From: Batillaria attramentaria | Lineage: Eukaryota; Mollusca; Gastropoda; Batillariidae | NCBI GenBank assembly: GCA_018292915.2 | Contig: JACVVK020000440.1 | Span: 124,001 to 188,000, forward strand | Direction of reading: 5' to 3' | DNA length: 64,000 nt | Shown here: piece after piece, positions 1 to 13,048 of the stretch | How positions within the stretch are numbered: the stretch's first letter is position 1 | How the letters are laid out: every line of letters begins with the position of its first letter | Position numbers and translations under genes: made by a program | The notes under the pieces: generated by a model | What the model was told of the DNA's origin: nothing | The model's database searches: none | Seen by the model: only the letters and a program-made list of their open reading frames with translations

Positions 1-666
1 AGTCTCAGTGTCTGCCATTTGTTATTATCATAAGACTGCGGCTTGTTTTTGCCCTGACCCATGCAAACAGTTTAAATGACATTATGAATCAACCCCAAGC
101 CCACCCACCCACCCCCCAAGCGGTCATGCTGGTTTTAGCCGGCAATTGTGACTACATGTGATACAAAATTCTAATGGTTTCAATACAGAATAATTCATGG
201 AGTTCTCAAAACACCAGGGTCTAAAAACTCTGATCTCTGTACTTGTTGCAGCGGCAGTAAAGAATCCACATAACATCTGTTGTACAAATATCCATGGAAT
301 GAACTGATATCTAAACTGAAAAAGAAATGATCTCAGTGTGACAAATTAGAATTAGAATTACGGGCTGAGCTTATTCTGATTGGTTCGAAAGTTGGTGTTA
401 TTGTTGATAAAATATTCAGTCTCTTACTGTTGATGGCTAAACTTTACATTTATCATTGCAGATGCCTTGACAGGCGCTTACACGTAAACAGTTTCTTACA
501 CAAGTTCAAGATCAATATTTTATCGAAAAATTTATGTTCCATGTAAACGGCAATGCAGCACTGTTCTGGCAACATTGGCAACTGTATATAAACGTTTTGT
601 GTCAGATTAGTAAAAGCTTGCCATGTCTGCCAGGCCCTGTATAGTTCCAACATTTGTTTGACACTG

Positions 667-962
667 ATGTTATCTTCAACCTGTCTGCCACATGTTTTAC
701 ACCATGTGTATAATTATATACATGTAGTAACTGCGTTCTCATGTTATCTTCAACCTGTCTGCCACATGTTTTACACCATGTGTATAATTATATACATGTA
801 GTAACTGCGTTCTCATGTTATCTTCAACCTGTCTGCCACATGTTTTACACCATGTGTATAATTATATACATGTAGTAACTGCGTTCTCATGTTATCTTCA
901 ACCTGTCTGCCACATGTTTTACACCATGTGTATAATTATATACATGCAGTAACTGCGTTCTC
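667..962. repeat. 74-bp tandem repeat, four copies
   Basis: ATGTTATCTTCAACCTGTCT begins at 667, 741, 815 and 889, exactly 74 bp apart and almost identical, so the expansion is recent. Within the span of the left-edge integrin gene. Confidence 0.97.
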
Positions 963-1211
963 ACTGTATATTGTCAATGTCACTGTTTTTGTTGATGTTT
1001 GTCGGTAGTCCTGGGTAAAAAATGCCAAAAAAGAAATAAAGAAAGAAAAATTTGTTTCTCTTTATGATATTAGCTATCAAACTTGAGAACATGGGTAGAG
1101 GGTTAGGTCTACATAATGGAGACAAACAGAGCAAGAGTGAGAAAGGGCATGGACGTATCACTAGGTTGAATAACAAGGGTGGGGAAAATGCAACGATGTT
1201 GTTGGACAGAC

Positions 1212-1319
1212 CTTTGTGACGCCCATGGAGCTGACTGGAGACATGATTTTGTCAGCCGGACAGTTGCCCTCCTCCAGAAGTTCACGAACGTCACATCGGG
1301 AGGAAAATCGTGAAAAAGC
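1212..1319 (-). CDS. ITGB: integrin beta (left-edge gene) exon 3, second half of PSI domain
   Basis: The acceptor TATTGTTTCAG precedes 36 codons that include RCDVRELLEEGNCPADKI, carrying the last two PSI cysteines and the Pro-Ser that usually follows. Phase 0 at both ends. Confidence 0.88.
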
Positions 1320-1401
1320 CTGAAACAATAAAGTGTGACGAGACGGTAAGAGAATCATACTATACTGAGTACAATCATGTCACTACAAAAGCAAGTTTTT
1401 A

Positions 1402-1472
<71 letters not shown>

Positions 1473-1800
1473 AGTGTCAGGGTGTCACCTCGTCTGAACA
1501 CCAGGCACAGATCGGCGCAGTTCGAATACATTCCCCACAGTTGTCAATGTTGATACAAGGGTTGCTCTCTGCTTCTCCAACTGCACACACACAAAGTAAC
1601 AAGGAATGAGAATAATTTTATTACACTAAAGACAGAAACAGTGAAGCATGTTTTCAACAAGTGCATGTCCACAACAACAAGCTGAGCCGGCCCGGAATGC
1701 CCGCAATCAAACGATCTGGATTAGTTTTCAACCTACCCCTGAGGTCCTGACCCATGGCCGCTGACACCAGAGCCAGCAGCAGGCTGGACAACACCAACAT
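1212..1800 (-). CDS. ITGB: integrin beta subunit gene, first three coding exons (partial, runs off left edge)
   Basis: Three minus-strand exons join in frame: 1800-1737 (phase 1), 1580-1489 (phase 0) and 1319-1212 (phase 0), giving 88 codons. The first begins MLVLSSLLLALVSAAMG, a signal peptide. The second and third give a complete seven-cysteine PSI domain with NCGECIRTAPICAWCSDE and RCDVRELLEEGNC, the hallmark of integrin beta N-termini. Exon sizes and phases match the complete integrin gene at 27394-51966. Beta subunits pair with alpha subunits at the cell surface to bind matrix or cell ligands. The donor after exon 1 is GTAGGT. Exon 2's acceptor is preceded by GTGTGTGTGCAG rather than a pyrimidine tract. 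The exon 3 donor (GTCTGT) is weak. A good acceptor (CTTTTGCAG) at 1853 suggests an upstream 5' noncoding exon. The next coding exon was not found in 1-1211, so the gene continues beyond the window. Confidence 0.9.
1402..1471. repeat. (TG)n microsatellite
   Basis: About 70 bp, within the intron after exon 2 of the left-edge integrin gene (reads (CA)n on its coding strand). Confidence 0.97.
1489..1580 (-). CDS. ITGB: integrin beta (left-edge gene) exon 2, first half of PSI domain
   Basis: The exon supplies two bases completing a Val codon and then 30 codons, with five cysteines in the PSI spacing ending CAWCSDE. The donor GTGACA follows at 1488. Phase 1 in and phase 0 out, as in exon 2 of the complete integrin gene. 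Confidence 0.9.
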
Positions 1801-1852
1801 CCTCACGGTGCTTGCCTTCAGCTCCTCACGTGCGACTCACTCACCCGTCTGT
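1737..1852 (-). CDS. ITGB: integrin beta (left-edge gene) coding exon 1 with part of 5' UTR
   Basis: The acceptor TTTTGCAG ends at 1853 and the ATG lies at 1800-1798. It is followed by 20 further full codons and one base before the GT at 1736-1735. The ATG was chosen because it opens directly into a Leu-rich signal peptide. Positions 1852-1801 would be 5' UTR. Confidence 0.85.
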
Positions 1853-2100
1853 CTGCAAAAGATGAAAAACAAATACTGTAGTGACGGTGTAGATGTAGTC
1901 ACAAGTCAAACACAACTTGATTTGGAAACACGTAACAAACATCCTTTCAAAACAAAAAATAAAAAAAAGGCACAACAGTTTGTCCTTGTACAACTGAAGG
2001 ATGCAGACTTTCAGAGTAATCTATATGTATACTCATCCTGAACCTGAATGGGCAAATTTCAATTCAGTCAGTAAATGAAGTTTGCGGACAACAGTTGTTA

Positions 2101-2327
2101 TTTTGTTTGTTTGGTACATGTAGTTAGTTTTGTAACGGCCAGTTGTTTGTTTGGTACTCAGTGAGTTAGTTTTGTAACGGCCAGTTGTTTGTTTGGTACT
2201 CAGTGAGTTAGTTTTGTAACGGCCGGTTGTTTGTTTGGTACATGTAGTTAGTTTTGTAACGGCCAGTTGTTTGTTTGGTACTCAGTGAGTTAGTTTTGTA
2301 ACGGCCGGTTGTTTGTTTTGTAGTCAG
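2101..2327. repeat. about 42-bp tandem repeat, five to six copies
   Basis: Unit GTTGTTTGTTTGGTACTCAG then TGAGTTAGTTTTGTAACGGC, with two alternating variants (TACATGTAG or TACTCAGTGAG). Confidence 0.9.
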
Positions 2328-2381
2328 CCACTGACGGTTCAGTTCAGTAAACTGACTGAAAGGACCTGGGACTGAGAAAGG

Positions 2382-2424
2382 TGTGGGTGTTTGGGGGTTT
2401 AACGTCCTTTTCCACCACATCAGT
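2382..2424 (-). mobile_element. SINE family A tail fragment
   Basis: Short inverted match to the family 3' end (GGGTGTTTGGGGGTTTAACG, then TCCTTTTCCACCACAT). The rest is missing. Confidence 0.5.
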
Positions 2425-3767
2425 AGGACTGAGAAAGGGACTTTGGTTAGCCGCGACTGACTGTGAAATAGTCTTCAAGTCAGTGTTACGGCGGTGTAAC
2501 TCAAGTGAAGCCACAAACAACTAACTCAGCCGGTGCCGGCCTTCTTATGACCGTCAATGACATAGTCTGTTTAAACTGATTTCATGACCCTTGTCCGGCT
2601 GACTAGGCCCGACACTGACTGACAATGATCATTCACTGACTGATATCAGTCATAGTGAGCACCCGGACGGACCCGTGCACAAACTGACTGACACGTGTCA
2701 GTGCAGCCCGGCATATCCGGGCCTTTGTGTTGACCAAGATAATATCAGAAACGTATCCCGCATGTCAGGTCTACTACGTGCGGCGTTCATCAGTCTTTCA
2801 GATCTTCACTGTCTGCTGGGAAAAGAGCCTAAGTGCTTAAGAATTCCAAAGCGCGTAGGCTCTTTTTCCAGATGACGGCAGATCTGGCAGAAGCCGCTGT
2901 TTTTCCCGCCCAGCCTCGTTCACGTGTCCGTCACTGAGTAGGGCCGCACGTGCTGCACGTGCAGCTAAGACGGCAACCGGTGCTGCCAGTCACGTGCTAC
3001 GTGCCAGACGCTGGTGCCACATTGTTGTGGTGGAGACTTGGAACAAAAGCGGCCAGACTGGTTTCTGGTGCTCTTAGGTGATTCCTAAGGAGAATTTTTA
3101 GCGGTCAAGATCGAAAACTCCACGTCCCTGGATTGCGTCCAGAAGGAGCCGTGAGCAGCGGTGCTAGGACTCGGCCGGTAGACTTGATAGAATTAAGCAA
3201 CGCTCACTGATCCGGCCGCCCAGCAGCTGATCAGTAACTGAGCCGGTTCGCCTGCTCAGCCGTTAGCGGATCGGTTTAGGGCCGTTAGATTTAGGGCCGT
3301 TAGGGTTAGGTCCACGGTTACCTTGTGGTGCAGTCGCCATGTTACTACTTAGACGGACGCAGTACATTTACAACAGGCGCAAATGGCAAAGGGGGTGAAC
3401 TATACCAACGCAAAGTAGCAAGAAGTGTCCGCCAGTTGTGACCGAGTCAGTGGCGGCGGTACCCGTGAAACAACTTGAACCAGAATTGCCGCTATACTAG
3501 AAAGTGTAGCCCTGCCACGGTAGACTGATGAACTTGAAAACGCCCGGCTAAACATCAGAAACACTCAAGTCAGTTTAAAATACACAGCCGTGGTCACCGT
3601 GCAATATCAACTGAACTAGTGGCCAAACTGATTCCGCAACAAGTGTTGGCGGGCAACATTACTACCACTGACTGACAGACATACATAGATATGCATCTCT
3701 CAGTGGTACTAAGCAGCAACGTCTCTCTTACGCACTGTCCTAATACTCAAAATTACTGATAACAATA
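2425..3767. other. intergenic, no gene recognised
   Basis: Moderately GC-rich single-copy-looking sequence. A short block at 3378-3412 resembles an arm of the 29436 TIR element. No splice-supported coding pattern on either strand. Confidence 0.4.
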
Positions 3768-3985
3768 ACAATTATAATAATAATTACTGTGTATTGTATT
3801 CAGTTTCTAAAATTGGCTCAGTGCGGAAAGCCGGCCGCGGCGCCGCGAACCGGACGGCCCAACATGACACGCAATCCGGCTCACGTGAATCATACGCATT
3901 CTCTCATAATGAACACATTACAATCACGCCGGCGGCCGGTACAGAGGCAGCAGTCTCTAATTTTAGTTTCGGAAGTTAGACCAAA
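3768..3985 (-). mobile_element. SINE-like family B copy
   Basis: Inverted 3' half: (AAT)n, AAATTGGCTCAGTGCGG, CGCGGCGCCGCGAACCG, then AACACATTACAATCACG. CG-rich middle is diverged. Confidence 0.55.
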
Positions 3986-4398
3986 GACCTTGGAATCAGA
4001 AATATGTTTCCAAGATCTTTGGTTAGACTGAATTGCACTGCGATTTAACTTTCAGTAACCGGATTGTGTGGGCCAGCAGCCGTCAGTGCAAGACCCCGGC
4101 AACTGACACGGTACAAATGGTACCAATACAACACTGAGTGACCGCCTGTGTGACCATCAGATCTCGCCGAAAATCATCTACACCTTCCCGCCACCTCCAG
4201 ACCTGGGCCGGGCCGGCGGAACTGCTACACGTGTTTGTGATCTGGTCCTAGTATTCATCAAGCACATTGTCAGGTTACAATAGATCCCAGGTGATGAGAC
4301 TGAAGATGAGCGTGCCCAGCGGCACGTGCTGCTTTCATCCGGCAGCGGAAGGGGTTTGTGGGTCGGGTCGGGCCGTGATAGTGATGAGTGATATGGGG

Positions 4399-4434
<36 letters not shown>

Positions 4435-4983
4435 ACGTACTATTGTCGGTGCTCGAAGCTCGAACAGAATGTATCACATGGTGCTAAATGACTACACAAA
4501 AACATCGCGCGAACACGCGTAATCGTCACGGTTGCCTTTACGGTTGATTGATTAACCTTGTCCACGGCTGAGAAGACCATTACCTGCCCATTAAGGCGGA
4601 CGGCACATTTGTCCTCGGACGCTACGTACAGTTAATTAAGTTTCAGGCACAACCTGTCGGAGCCGCGATAAAGCAGCCGACATGTGCGGTCTGTCCTTCG
4701 GAACAGGCTGAATCTCTAACGCTCTAACTGACGTTACATTGCACTCAGCCCGGCCGTCCGGTTCTAGACTATCTTCCGACTACACTCCAGCCGTATAGGA
4801 CACACACACACACACACACACACACACTGACAAAGAGGCCATCCGGCAACCAGGGCGGAGACTGAGCTCAAATTCAAATTCGTATCAGTCAGTCAGTGAC
4901 TGTTTTGTCCGGCCGAGCTGAAATTAGTTTCGAATTACGAGAACCGAGCCTGTAACGTAGTAAAATATGTCATACAATCCGTC

Positions 4984-5023
<40 letters not shown>

Positions 5024-5303
5024 GTGACTGGCCGCACAAAGAGACACACGCGCGAACACACGTCATCGCCCAAAAAAGTATCACGACACTGATTCGTCGT
5101 GGCCCGTGGACAAAGTTAGACACAGATCAACATAAAAGTGCTCGGGTGGACAGCTGAAAGTATGCCTGGCGACCACTACCCTGTGGGTTCTAATCCCAAT
5201 GAAATCATCAAGTCAACTGACACTGAACAGGCGAAACTTCAAACATGTAAATACAGACTTCCTACATGCGTGACGGTCGGCGCCTACACACAGGCCGTCC
5301 TCC
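3986..5303. other. intergenic with G-tract and (CA)n, no gene recognised
   Basis: A G run of about 37 bp broken once (4396-4432), (CA)n at 4801-4828 and 4985-5022. Nothing else identified. Confidence 0.4.
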
Positions 5304-5315
5304 GCCATTACCGTA

Positions 5316-5490
5316 GGGGAGCCGGGGTGGCCGAATGGTAGAGCGTTGGACTTCTAATGCTCGGGTCGTGAGTTCGTATCCCGGCTGGGGTCAAATAATA
5401 TTTGTGCTGGCTTTTTCATCGTTGCCCCGTCTTTGATATCACCCGTATGTGGTGGAAAATGACGTTAAACCCCCAAACACCCACCCACCC
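5316..5490 (+). mobile_element. tRNA-derived SINE (family A), intact, with 12-bp target-site duplication
   Basis: tRNA-like head with GTGGCCGAATGGTAGAGCG (A box) and GAGTTCGTATCCC (B box), then a conserved body (TGCCCCGTCTTTGATATCAC) and an (ACCC)n end. GCCATTACCGTA occurs at 5304-5315 and 5491-5502. Best-preserved copy and the reference for this family in the window. Confidence 0.93.
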
Positions 5491-5716
5491 GCCATTACCG
5501 TACATTGTGTGACTGAGCTGCAGCCGGCGTTCTGTTCAAACATTACTGCTAAAAACCATATTGTTATGTTATTAGGGTGCTAACTGCAGCCATCGGCATG
5601 CTCCGACTATGATAAATCAATATCCACACATCACAGCGTCATGGGGTCTCGGGGACAGCTGTTGTGTGCCCACGATGTGCAGTCTTAGATCACGATCATA
5701 ACTTGGCTGGTGACAT

Positions 5717-5782
5717 TAGGCATATTTAGTGGGACTTCGTAAGGAGGACTTCGCTGAGCAACTGGCGTAACCCATTTACATG
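5717..5782. mobile_element. single arm of the foldback MITE
   Basis: GTGGGACTTCGTAAGGAGGA, CTTCGCTGAGCA and CCCATTTACATG match one arm; the other arm is missing. Confidence 0.65.
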
Positions 5783-6975
5783 CGCGCACACACACACTGA
5801 CACACACCGCACACACTGGCACATACTGACGCGCGCGCGTGCACGAGCATGCCAGCAAACACGCAGGCACCTCCCCCCCCCCCCCCCCCCACACGCAAGC
5901 ACAACACAAATCAGCGGTCAAAACAAATGCACATCGTGGTATTTCGTTCCCGCGTCGATGCTGTTCCAGTGTGTTGGAAGCGAGGAGGTGGGTGAGAGGG
6001 GAGGCGGCAGAAGAGGAAGAATAGGGGTGGGGGGCTTCACGATGACAGTCGAGATGGACGGCTGGGTGTAACATCTACATAACTACCAGCGCTTATTGCA
6101 GAAGAATGGGTCCCCGTTCTCGTGTGATCGATAAGCAGAAAGCTGTAAAAACGCTGTGAACCAGATCAGCTGCTATCATCACGCCACCGGTGTCAGTCCT
6201 GCCTCTGTCCGCGATGCACGTGCGGGGCACAGCTGACGGAACAACAAAATCCCATCATGCACACAGCGGCTGCATTGCGAGGACAAACTCGTGTACACCA
6301 AACCTTATGCCAGATTGGCAGATATGCAGACAGATGCATGAAATTACCCACTTGAATTCTGCCATTTACCTCGGACAAGAGCAGGCAGCTGGGGCCCACC
6401 CAACTTCTGCCAAGCAACCTCACGGCGGGCATACGCTAATTACGAAACGAGCCAACCTCAGCTGTTATGTCAGTGATTTGTGCACGGTGATGACGTCATT
6501 CACGGATGACTGTCACTGACCTCATTCACGCCTTAGCGTAACTTCATCCATGACTAACCGTTCGTCTGTTTATGAAAACAACTGTACCGAGGCCGCATGA
6601 GCTGCATGGAGTAAAATTGATCTCACTGGTGAAAGGAGGACTTTCGCAGAAATGGTTCATTTTTGCCCCCGCCTTTTATCCTTGAAAGCTTTGAATGGAG
6701 AAAACTTAAACGGACATGGAACCAATTATAATAAACCACATTTTATTATTATTATGGAACCAATTCACAAACGCTGCATCCCGCAGAATCTAAAAACACT
6801 GAAAAACGAAATCTCGAAAACTGATGAGGTATCAGTCAAAATAACTGATGTCGGCAAGGCATGACGTCAGCACAGTTTCCGCGCATATTTCAAAATTCAT
6901 AACTCACACCATCCCCCCCTCCCCCCCCCTCCCCTAGTTCTGCTTTCAGCACTGCTCCTCTCCTGTCCATTTACC

Positions 6976-7045
6976 GTCGTGTATATTACTGTTGTGTATA
7001 TTACTGTTGTGTATATTACTGTTGTGTATATTACTGTTGTGTATA
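6976..7045. repeat. 15-bp tandem repeat, about five copies
   Basis: Unit GTGTATATTACTGTT, nearly perfect. Confidence 0.9.
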
Positions 7046-7708
7046 ATGATTACTGGTGGAAAAGGCGAACTTGACACATGAAAGCAGCCATGTGATGGGG
7101 ACGGAGACGGAGGGGGGGGGGGGATGGAGGATGGAAAGGGCTCGAGGTGACGGGAGGTCACGCGGGATCTAAAGGAAGCCGGAGGGAGGAAGGGAACGAC
7201 ACAGACAGGAAGGGGAAGGGAGGTGGGTGATCAGGTGTGAGGGGTGATCGGAAACTGATCAATGTCATATCCCTGAAGCCGGCCTGAGGCTGGGCTAGAG
7301 TGACAGGCTGACAGGGAAAGCCGCGCGGAGTCAGGCAAGGGTCACCTCCTGACTCTCTCGGGACGACACGTATCCATAATCCATATACAGCAGACGGTCT
7401 GACGCGGGAATGTTGTGACCGTGTCTATATATGGACAGCATGGTAATGACAGACTGTGTGATCTTCATTCACCACAGACGGAAACACAGGCACTGCGAGC
7501 AGAGAAGATGCTGGTTGTGATAGATGCGAATTATATCGATATGAAACTAATGCACTCCGTGTTAGGGTTGTCAGTGTCCGAGTGAGCTTCACTCGTTTCT
7601 TTTCTTTGGCTGATCGGCACACGTCTGATAAATCCAGAAGACATACACATGTCAGTCAGTCTCTGCAAATCCTAATCTCTCTTATTCTTTTATTCTTGTT
7701 TTGACAGT

Positions 7709-7825
7709 TTTAACATACATACATACATACATACATACATACATACATACATACATACATACATGTATGTATACATACATACATACATACATACATACAT
7801 ACATACATACATACATACATACATG
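7709..7825. repeat. (ACAT)n microsatellite
   Basis: About 115 bp of ACAT repeats, broken once by CATGTATGTATACAT in the middle. Confidence 0.97.
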
Positions 7826-9384
7826 TCTACTTACTCAGCTGCATACATTCACACTGCGTACTGTTAGTGTTACGAGCTGGTACATGTGTATTTATAATTC
7901 ACATGGTTATTTGCGTGCAAACACTGACGCAGAATAATCTATTTTCATGCATATCCGAGTAAACATGACTGGACAAACTATAATTATGCAGTTCTTAAAT
8001 TTGCACCTAAATACTAGAACAATTGTAAGCAGGAAGTGTAGCTTAATTTTTAGGTACTGCATGACTGTATGTATTTGTTACATTTCCTAATCTCACTGCA
8101 CTAGGAAGTGAGATCTCGATATCAGTACATTAGCACGTGACTGACCTTACTAGGTAAAACAGAGTGCTGTCAGGGTTGACGCCGAAATTATGAAACTACC
8201 AAAGAAAAAAAAAAGAGCATTATGTATTTAGTGCGATCCACAATATTTTGTATAATGTATAAGTTGTGTCATTTATGATTTTATTTAATGTCTGAAACTC
8301 AGTAGACTTTTCAGTTTATGAGGAAATTGAGCTTGGAGGGTTTATGCACAGAGCGGCCAAATGTGAATTTATCCTTGTACCGGCGCCGGCTCTGACTGAC
8401 TGATGAACTGTTTCTTATCAGTATTGATCATGATGCATCTCTGTGAAACTGTCAGAACTGCTCTCACTAATATGACCATGCATAAACTGATGCAGGACAA
8501 ATGATAAAGTAGTCACCGATCCCCTGGGGAAATACGCGGCGCGTCAGTGTACTGAAACTAACGAAGCACTGACACCGCCACTGGCCGCCGTGATGACTTT
8601 GTAAACGGCCTCACGCCGCTTAGCAAACATTACGCCGTTCTACCCACTCTGCGTGTAAACCGAAATGCCCTAAACCCCCACCGTCATCCCCACCCTATTA
8701 TTTCCCCCCGATTCCCCACCCCACTCCTCGGCGCCGCTCAATCTCCCACTTCACCCCGTAACACACGTTCGCCATCAAATCGGTGAAGGGGCGGCGACCG
8801 ATACGGGAGGCAACTGAGTGATCGATGCAGACGGCGCCACTTCCTATTGTTCCGGAAACTCCGCCAGTTTCGAGGACGATGTAAGACCAGGTGGCGGGAA
8901 AACTGATGTCACGTGACACCACCGTGGCCCTACGAGGACGCCAACCCTCAACTGCATCAGTGGTGGCCATGGCAACGTAGATGATCAACACTTTGAGTCC
9001 GAGTTCTGTCCGGGCAAGACCGTGACAATTACTAGCACCAGAGTCAATGTAGTGTGATGCTAGACATCCCGAAAACAGTTCAGAACGATCTGTGAACGGC
9101 ATAAAAATCATACAGACCGCCCCTTTAAAAGTCTTAATACGTATGACAGGGTGAGTGAGAGTTTTTAGGGCTTAAAGCCGCGCAAGCCACAAAGACTAAT
9201 TTGCGGCTGAGTGTGCCTGCACTACATGAAAAAAAGAAAAAGAAAAAAGTAACGTTGGACAAAGGATGCAAACTGGTCTACGGGGCGGTATAAACCCAGG
9301 ACATGCAGGAGACGCTGCACCTTCATGCTAAGTTCTCGAACTCCCGATTACAAAAAAGCGTAGAAACAAACAGCAATTACAACT
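7826..9384. other. intergenic, no gene recognised
   Basis: A minus-strand ORF at 9111-8698 has no family pattern. Its start region (CAGAACGATCTGTGAACG) resembles 47540-47565 inverted, so it is probably repeat-derived. Confidence 0.35.
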
Positions 9385-9800
9385 AGATAAAACAAAGATA
9401 AATACAGGCATACAACAACGTGTGGAAAACTTTTCATCGAATGCGCTGACTGTGCATCAGAATCAGTTACCTGGGTCACAGTGTAGCATCTTAGACCATT
9501 GTGGTGGTTCTGGCCGGCGTATAAGTTCTAGAAGTGCACCGCGTACTGCACAGACGGCGAACTGAGGACCAGCTAAACTTGACGGCGCTGCCGGATTCGT
9601 GGCTATTTTTAGGCGCTTTGTCGAGTCCTAGTCTGTTCAGGAATGGAACGTAGGCTCAACGGAAGTCGCATTTCTCTACTGTTAGACGCCATAAAGTCAC
9701 GAAAACGGTCGCCATGGCCGAATGAAACGTCCCTATTCTTTCAAATAGCCTTCATTCGAGTTTCAAAAGCGGCAGTTTTTTCATCTCAGCGGCGTTAGGA
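9385..9800 (+). repeat. dispersed repeat family C, copy 1
   Basis: Matches 28965-29385 at many blocks (GGAAAACTTTTCATC, GGTGGCTATTTTTA-like, TTTCTCTACT, AAAGTCACGAAAAC). Origin unknown. Confidence 0.7.
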
Positions 9801-10318
9801 AGATAGAGGGTTTAAGTGTAATCAGTTTGCCTTGATGACTCAGACACAATTAGGCCATTCGTTTTTTGGCGGTGTGATTTGTCATTTTCCGTTTACATGT
9901 TGATTACATCCGGATTCAGCTAAGCGAAACCAACTTCACAACGCTACCCATTCAACATAAAATGAGGACAAGTATTTGTGGTACTGGCAAAAACCCTACA
10001 TCCGTTACGCTGGTACGGAGAAAGCAACTAGTTTTGCATGACAGACGGTGTGTCTTTGTCAGTGTCGCCGGTTTGACACCCTGGCAACAAAGTGTACGTC
10101 TGTGTTCAAGTGTTATCATCCAGGCCTCAGTGATTCGTGTGAACAATCAATAATTATTTCCTAACAGCATCCCGCGCAACTCATCCATGTAGTTGTCAAA
10201 AGTAGTTTTCTCTGTTTCGTCCACTTTATCATACATTGACTGATCAGACTGAAGACGCATAGTTTCATCAATGTTGCCATTGTTTGAATTGTTGTGCATG
10301 TCCAGTGTGTGAGAAAAT

Positions 10319-10425
10319 GTGTGTGATTCACGTGAGCGTGCTGAGTTCAGCTCGCGGCGCTTCGAGCCAAATACTTGGGATAAAGCGCCTATTTTAACGC
10401 GATTATTATTATTATTATTTGTTCT
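10319..10425 (+). mobile_element. SINE-like family B 3' fragment
   Basis: GTGTGTGATTCACGTGAGCG, CTCGCGGCGCTTCGAGCC, GGGATAAAGCGCC and (ATT)n, colinear with the end of the 57222 copy. Confidence 0.6.
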
Positions 10426-10481
10426 TCTTCTTGTTTTTGGGGAGAGGGTGGCGGGGTGCGGGGGTGGCTGAGTGAATGATG

Positions 10482-10553
<72 letters not shown>

Positions 10554-10922
10554 CACCATAACGTCATCAGCGAGAATGGTTAACAATATAATGGTATGAG
10601 TTTTGTGTCAGAAATACACTAGAAAATTCTAGAAAAAAAAGGAAAACTGAACAGAGAAGAACAAAGAGTGAAATTTCCTGTTCTGGAAAACTCACGCACT
10701 TCCCCGTCAATACATGTCTTCAATTACCAGAATGATATAGTATGGCACACGAACAACTATTGTTTTGTGTCTGGTTCTTATCTGTCTGGCACACTCCGGT
10801 CCGTTAATTCACACGGAATTTGACCGGCACGAAATGATGCCAAGCATTCCGACCTTGGCCGGATCAAAATCCAAGGTACCCGCAGATTTTTGTTTTTTGT
10901 TTTTTTTTTTTGCGCGCGCGCG

Positions 10923-11734
<812 letters not shown>

Positions 11735-12195
11735 GCAACAGGGAAAAAGCAAAATAGCAATAAAACCATAGGAAATGAAACTACACTCTACTAAGACAGG
11801 AACAGTAATTTTAAAAAGCGTGATGAACAAACCAATTACAAGTAGGAATACATGTAGGAAAAACCATAGGAAATGAAACTACACTCTACTAAGACAGGAA
11901 CATTTAAAAATCGTGATGAACATACCAATTACAAGTAAGAATACATGTAGGAATGGGCGAGAATCAACTATGGGAAGATTAAACATCGTGTGACATAAGA
12001 TATGTGAAGAAAAGCTCTTTGAAATTTGCTACAGAGCATGCGTGTTTAACATGAGCTGGAAGACTATTCCATAATGCCGCTCCAGAAAATGAAAGACTGC
12101 TTTTGAAAATGTCAATTCGCGGCTTTGGAATGATACACAGGTTGTTTGAACTGCCATATCGGGAAGCTGAGCGGTGGCAACAGTCGGATAAATAG
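11735..12195 (-). mobile_element. LINE 3' end (RT C-terminal remnant)
   Basis: Minus-strand translation near 12110-11985 reads KSSLSFSGAALWNSLP, then an FKELFFTYL end, the C-terminal signature common to many invertebrate LINE ORF2 proteins. Downstream is a duplicated block of about 93 bp (11770-11958), then (CA)n. Confidence 0.7.
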
Positions 12196-12846
12196 TTAGG
12201 TAGAGAGAGAGTTAGAGAGAGAGGGAGAGACAATGCAAGGACCCACTCTTGGGTAAAAGAGCAAGCGGATGAAATTTCCACCCTCCATGCCTTGATGCTC
12301 GTCAGACCTTTCCTGTGGTGTGATTTTTGCCTCCAGGATAAGATAACCAGCTGTGGTGGCGTTAGGCAGGTCACAGTTACCCCACTTTACTACGCGTCTT
12401 ACAGGATTTACTGGTCTTTACGCCCATCTTCTCAAGCCACAGTTCGCCCGTGAGACCACGCAACTCGGTCATTACAGAACGAGTACAAGAAATGTCCGTG
12501 AGATGTGTCGGTGATAAACATACCGTCGTGCTAACTGTTTGAAATAACACGTTGCCTGGTAACGAAATAACTGAGTGACCGGAATGAAATGGAGAGTAGG
12601 AAAGCCCCCCAGCCGCCATGACCTTGGCCTTGAGGACCATCAGCGAAGCGATTGTTGCCGGGCTTTACACCCCGTCAATCAACTCATCAACAATAAGATG
12701 AAATATTATTTAAAACTTTCAGGGATGTCGCAATCACACTGAAATCGGTTGGATGTTTTCAGTGATTTCCACTTGAAAGTCAGCGTCGGACAGACTCACA
12801 CGGTCAAACACAAACACTGAATCCTGAAATCAAGATTCGTTGCGGT
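12196..12846. other. intergenic, no gene recognised
   Basis: Sequence between the LINE 3' end and the SINE at 12857. It may include more of the decayed LINE, but no further motif is readable. Confidence 0.3.
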
Positions 12847-12856
12847 GTTGCTGGGG

Positions 12857-13038
12857 ATGAGTGGATGGGTGGGTGTTCGAGAGTTTAACGTCCTTTTCCA
12901 CCACGTAAAATGATCTCAAAGACGGGGCGACGATAAAAAGGCCAGCACAATATTTGACCCCAGCCGGAATTCATTCGAACTCACGACCCAAGCACTGAAC
13001 GCTCTACCATTACTACCATTCGGCTATCCCTGCTCCCC
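12857..13038 (-). mobile_element. SINE family A copy with 10-bp target-site duplication
   Basis: Inverted relative to the 5316 copy, with head and body both present. GTTGCTGGGG flanks it at 12847-12856 and 13039-13048. Confidence 0.88.
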
Positions 13039-13048
13039 GTTGCTGGGG

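Larger units (their letters stand above)
5503..7708. other. intergenic, no gene recognised
   Basis: Holds one MITE arm (5717-5782), a C run (5872-5890), C-rich and G-rich tracts near 6905 and 7111 and the 15-bp repeat at 6976. No coding pattern found. Confidence 0.4.

Noticed and set aside
1406..1609. Cys-Val and Thr-His ORFs at this and all other (TG/CA)n tracts
   Set aside because: Translations of dinucleotide repeats, without flanking coding evidence.
5330..5400. tRNA genes at this and about ten similar places
   Set aside because: They are SINE heads: the same tRNA-like sequence is always followed by one shared non-tRNA body, and the acceptor stem does not close.
8698..9111. 137-codon minus-strand ORF
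   Set aside because: No domain or codon pattern, and part of it resembles another locus at 47.5 kb, suggesting repeat-derived sequence.
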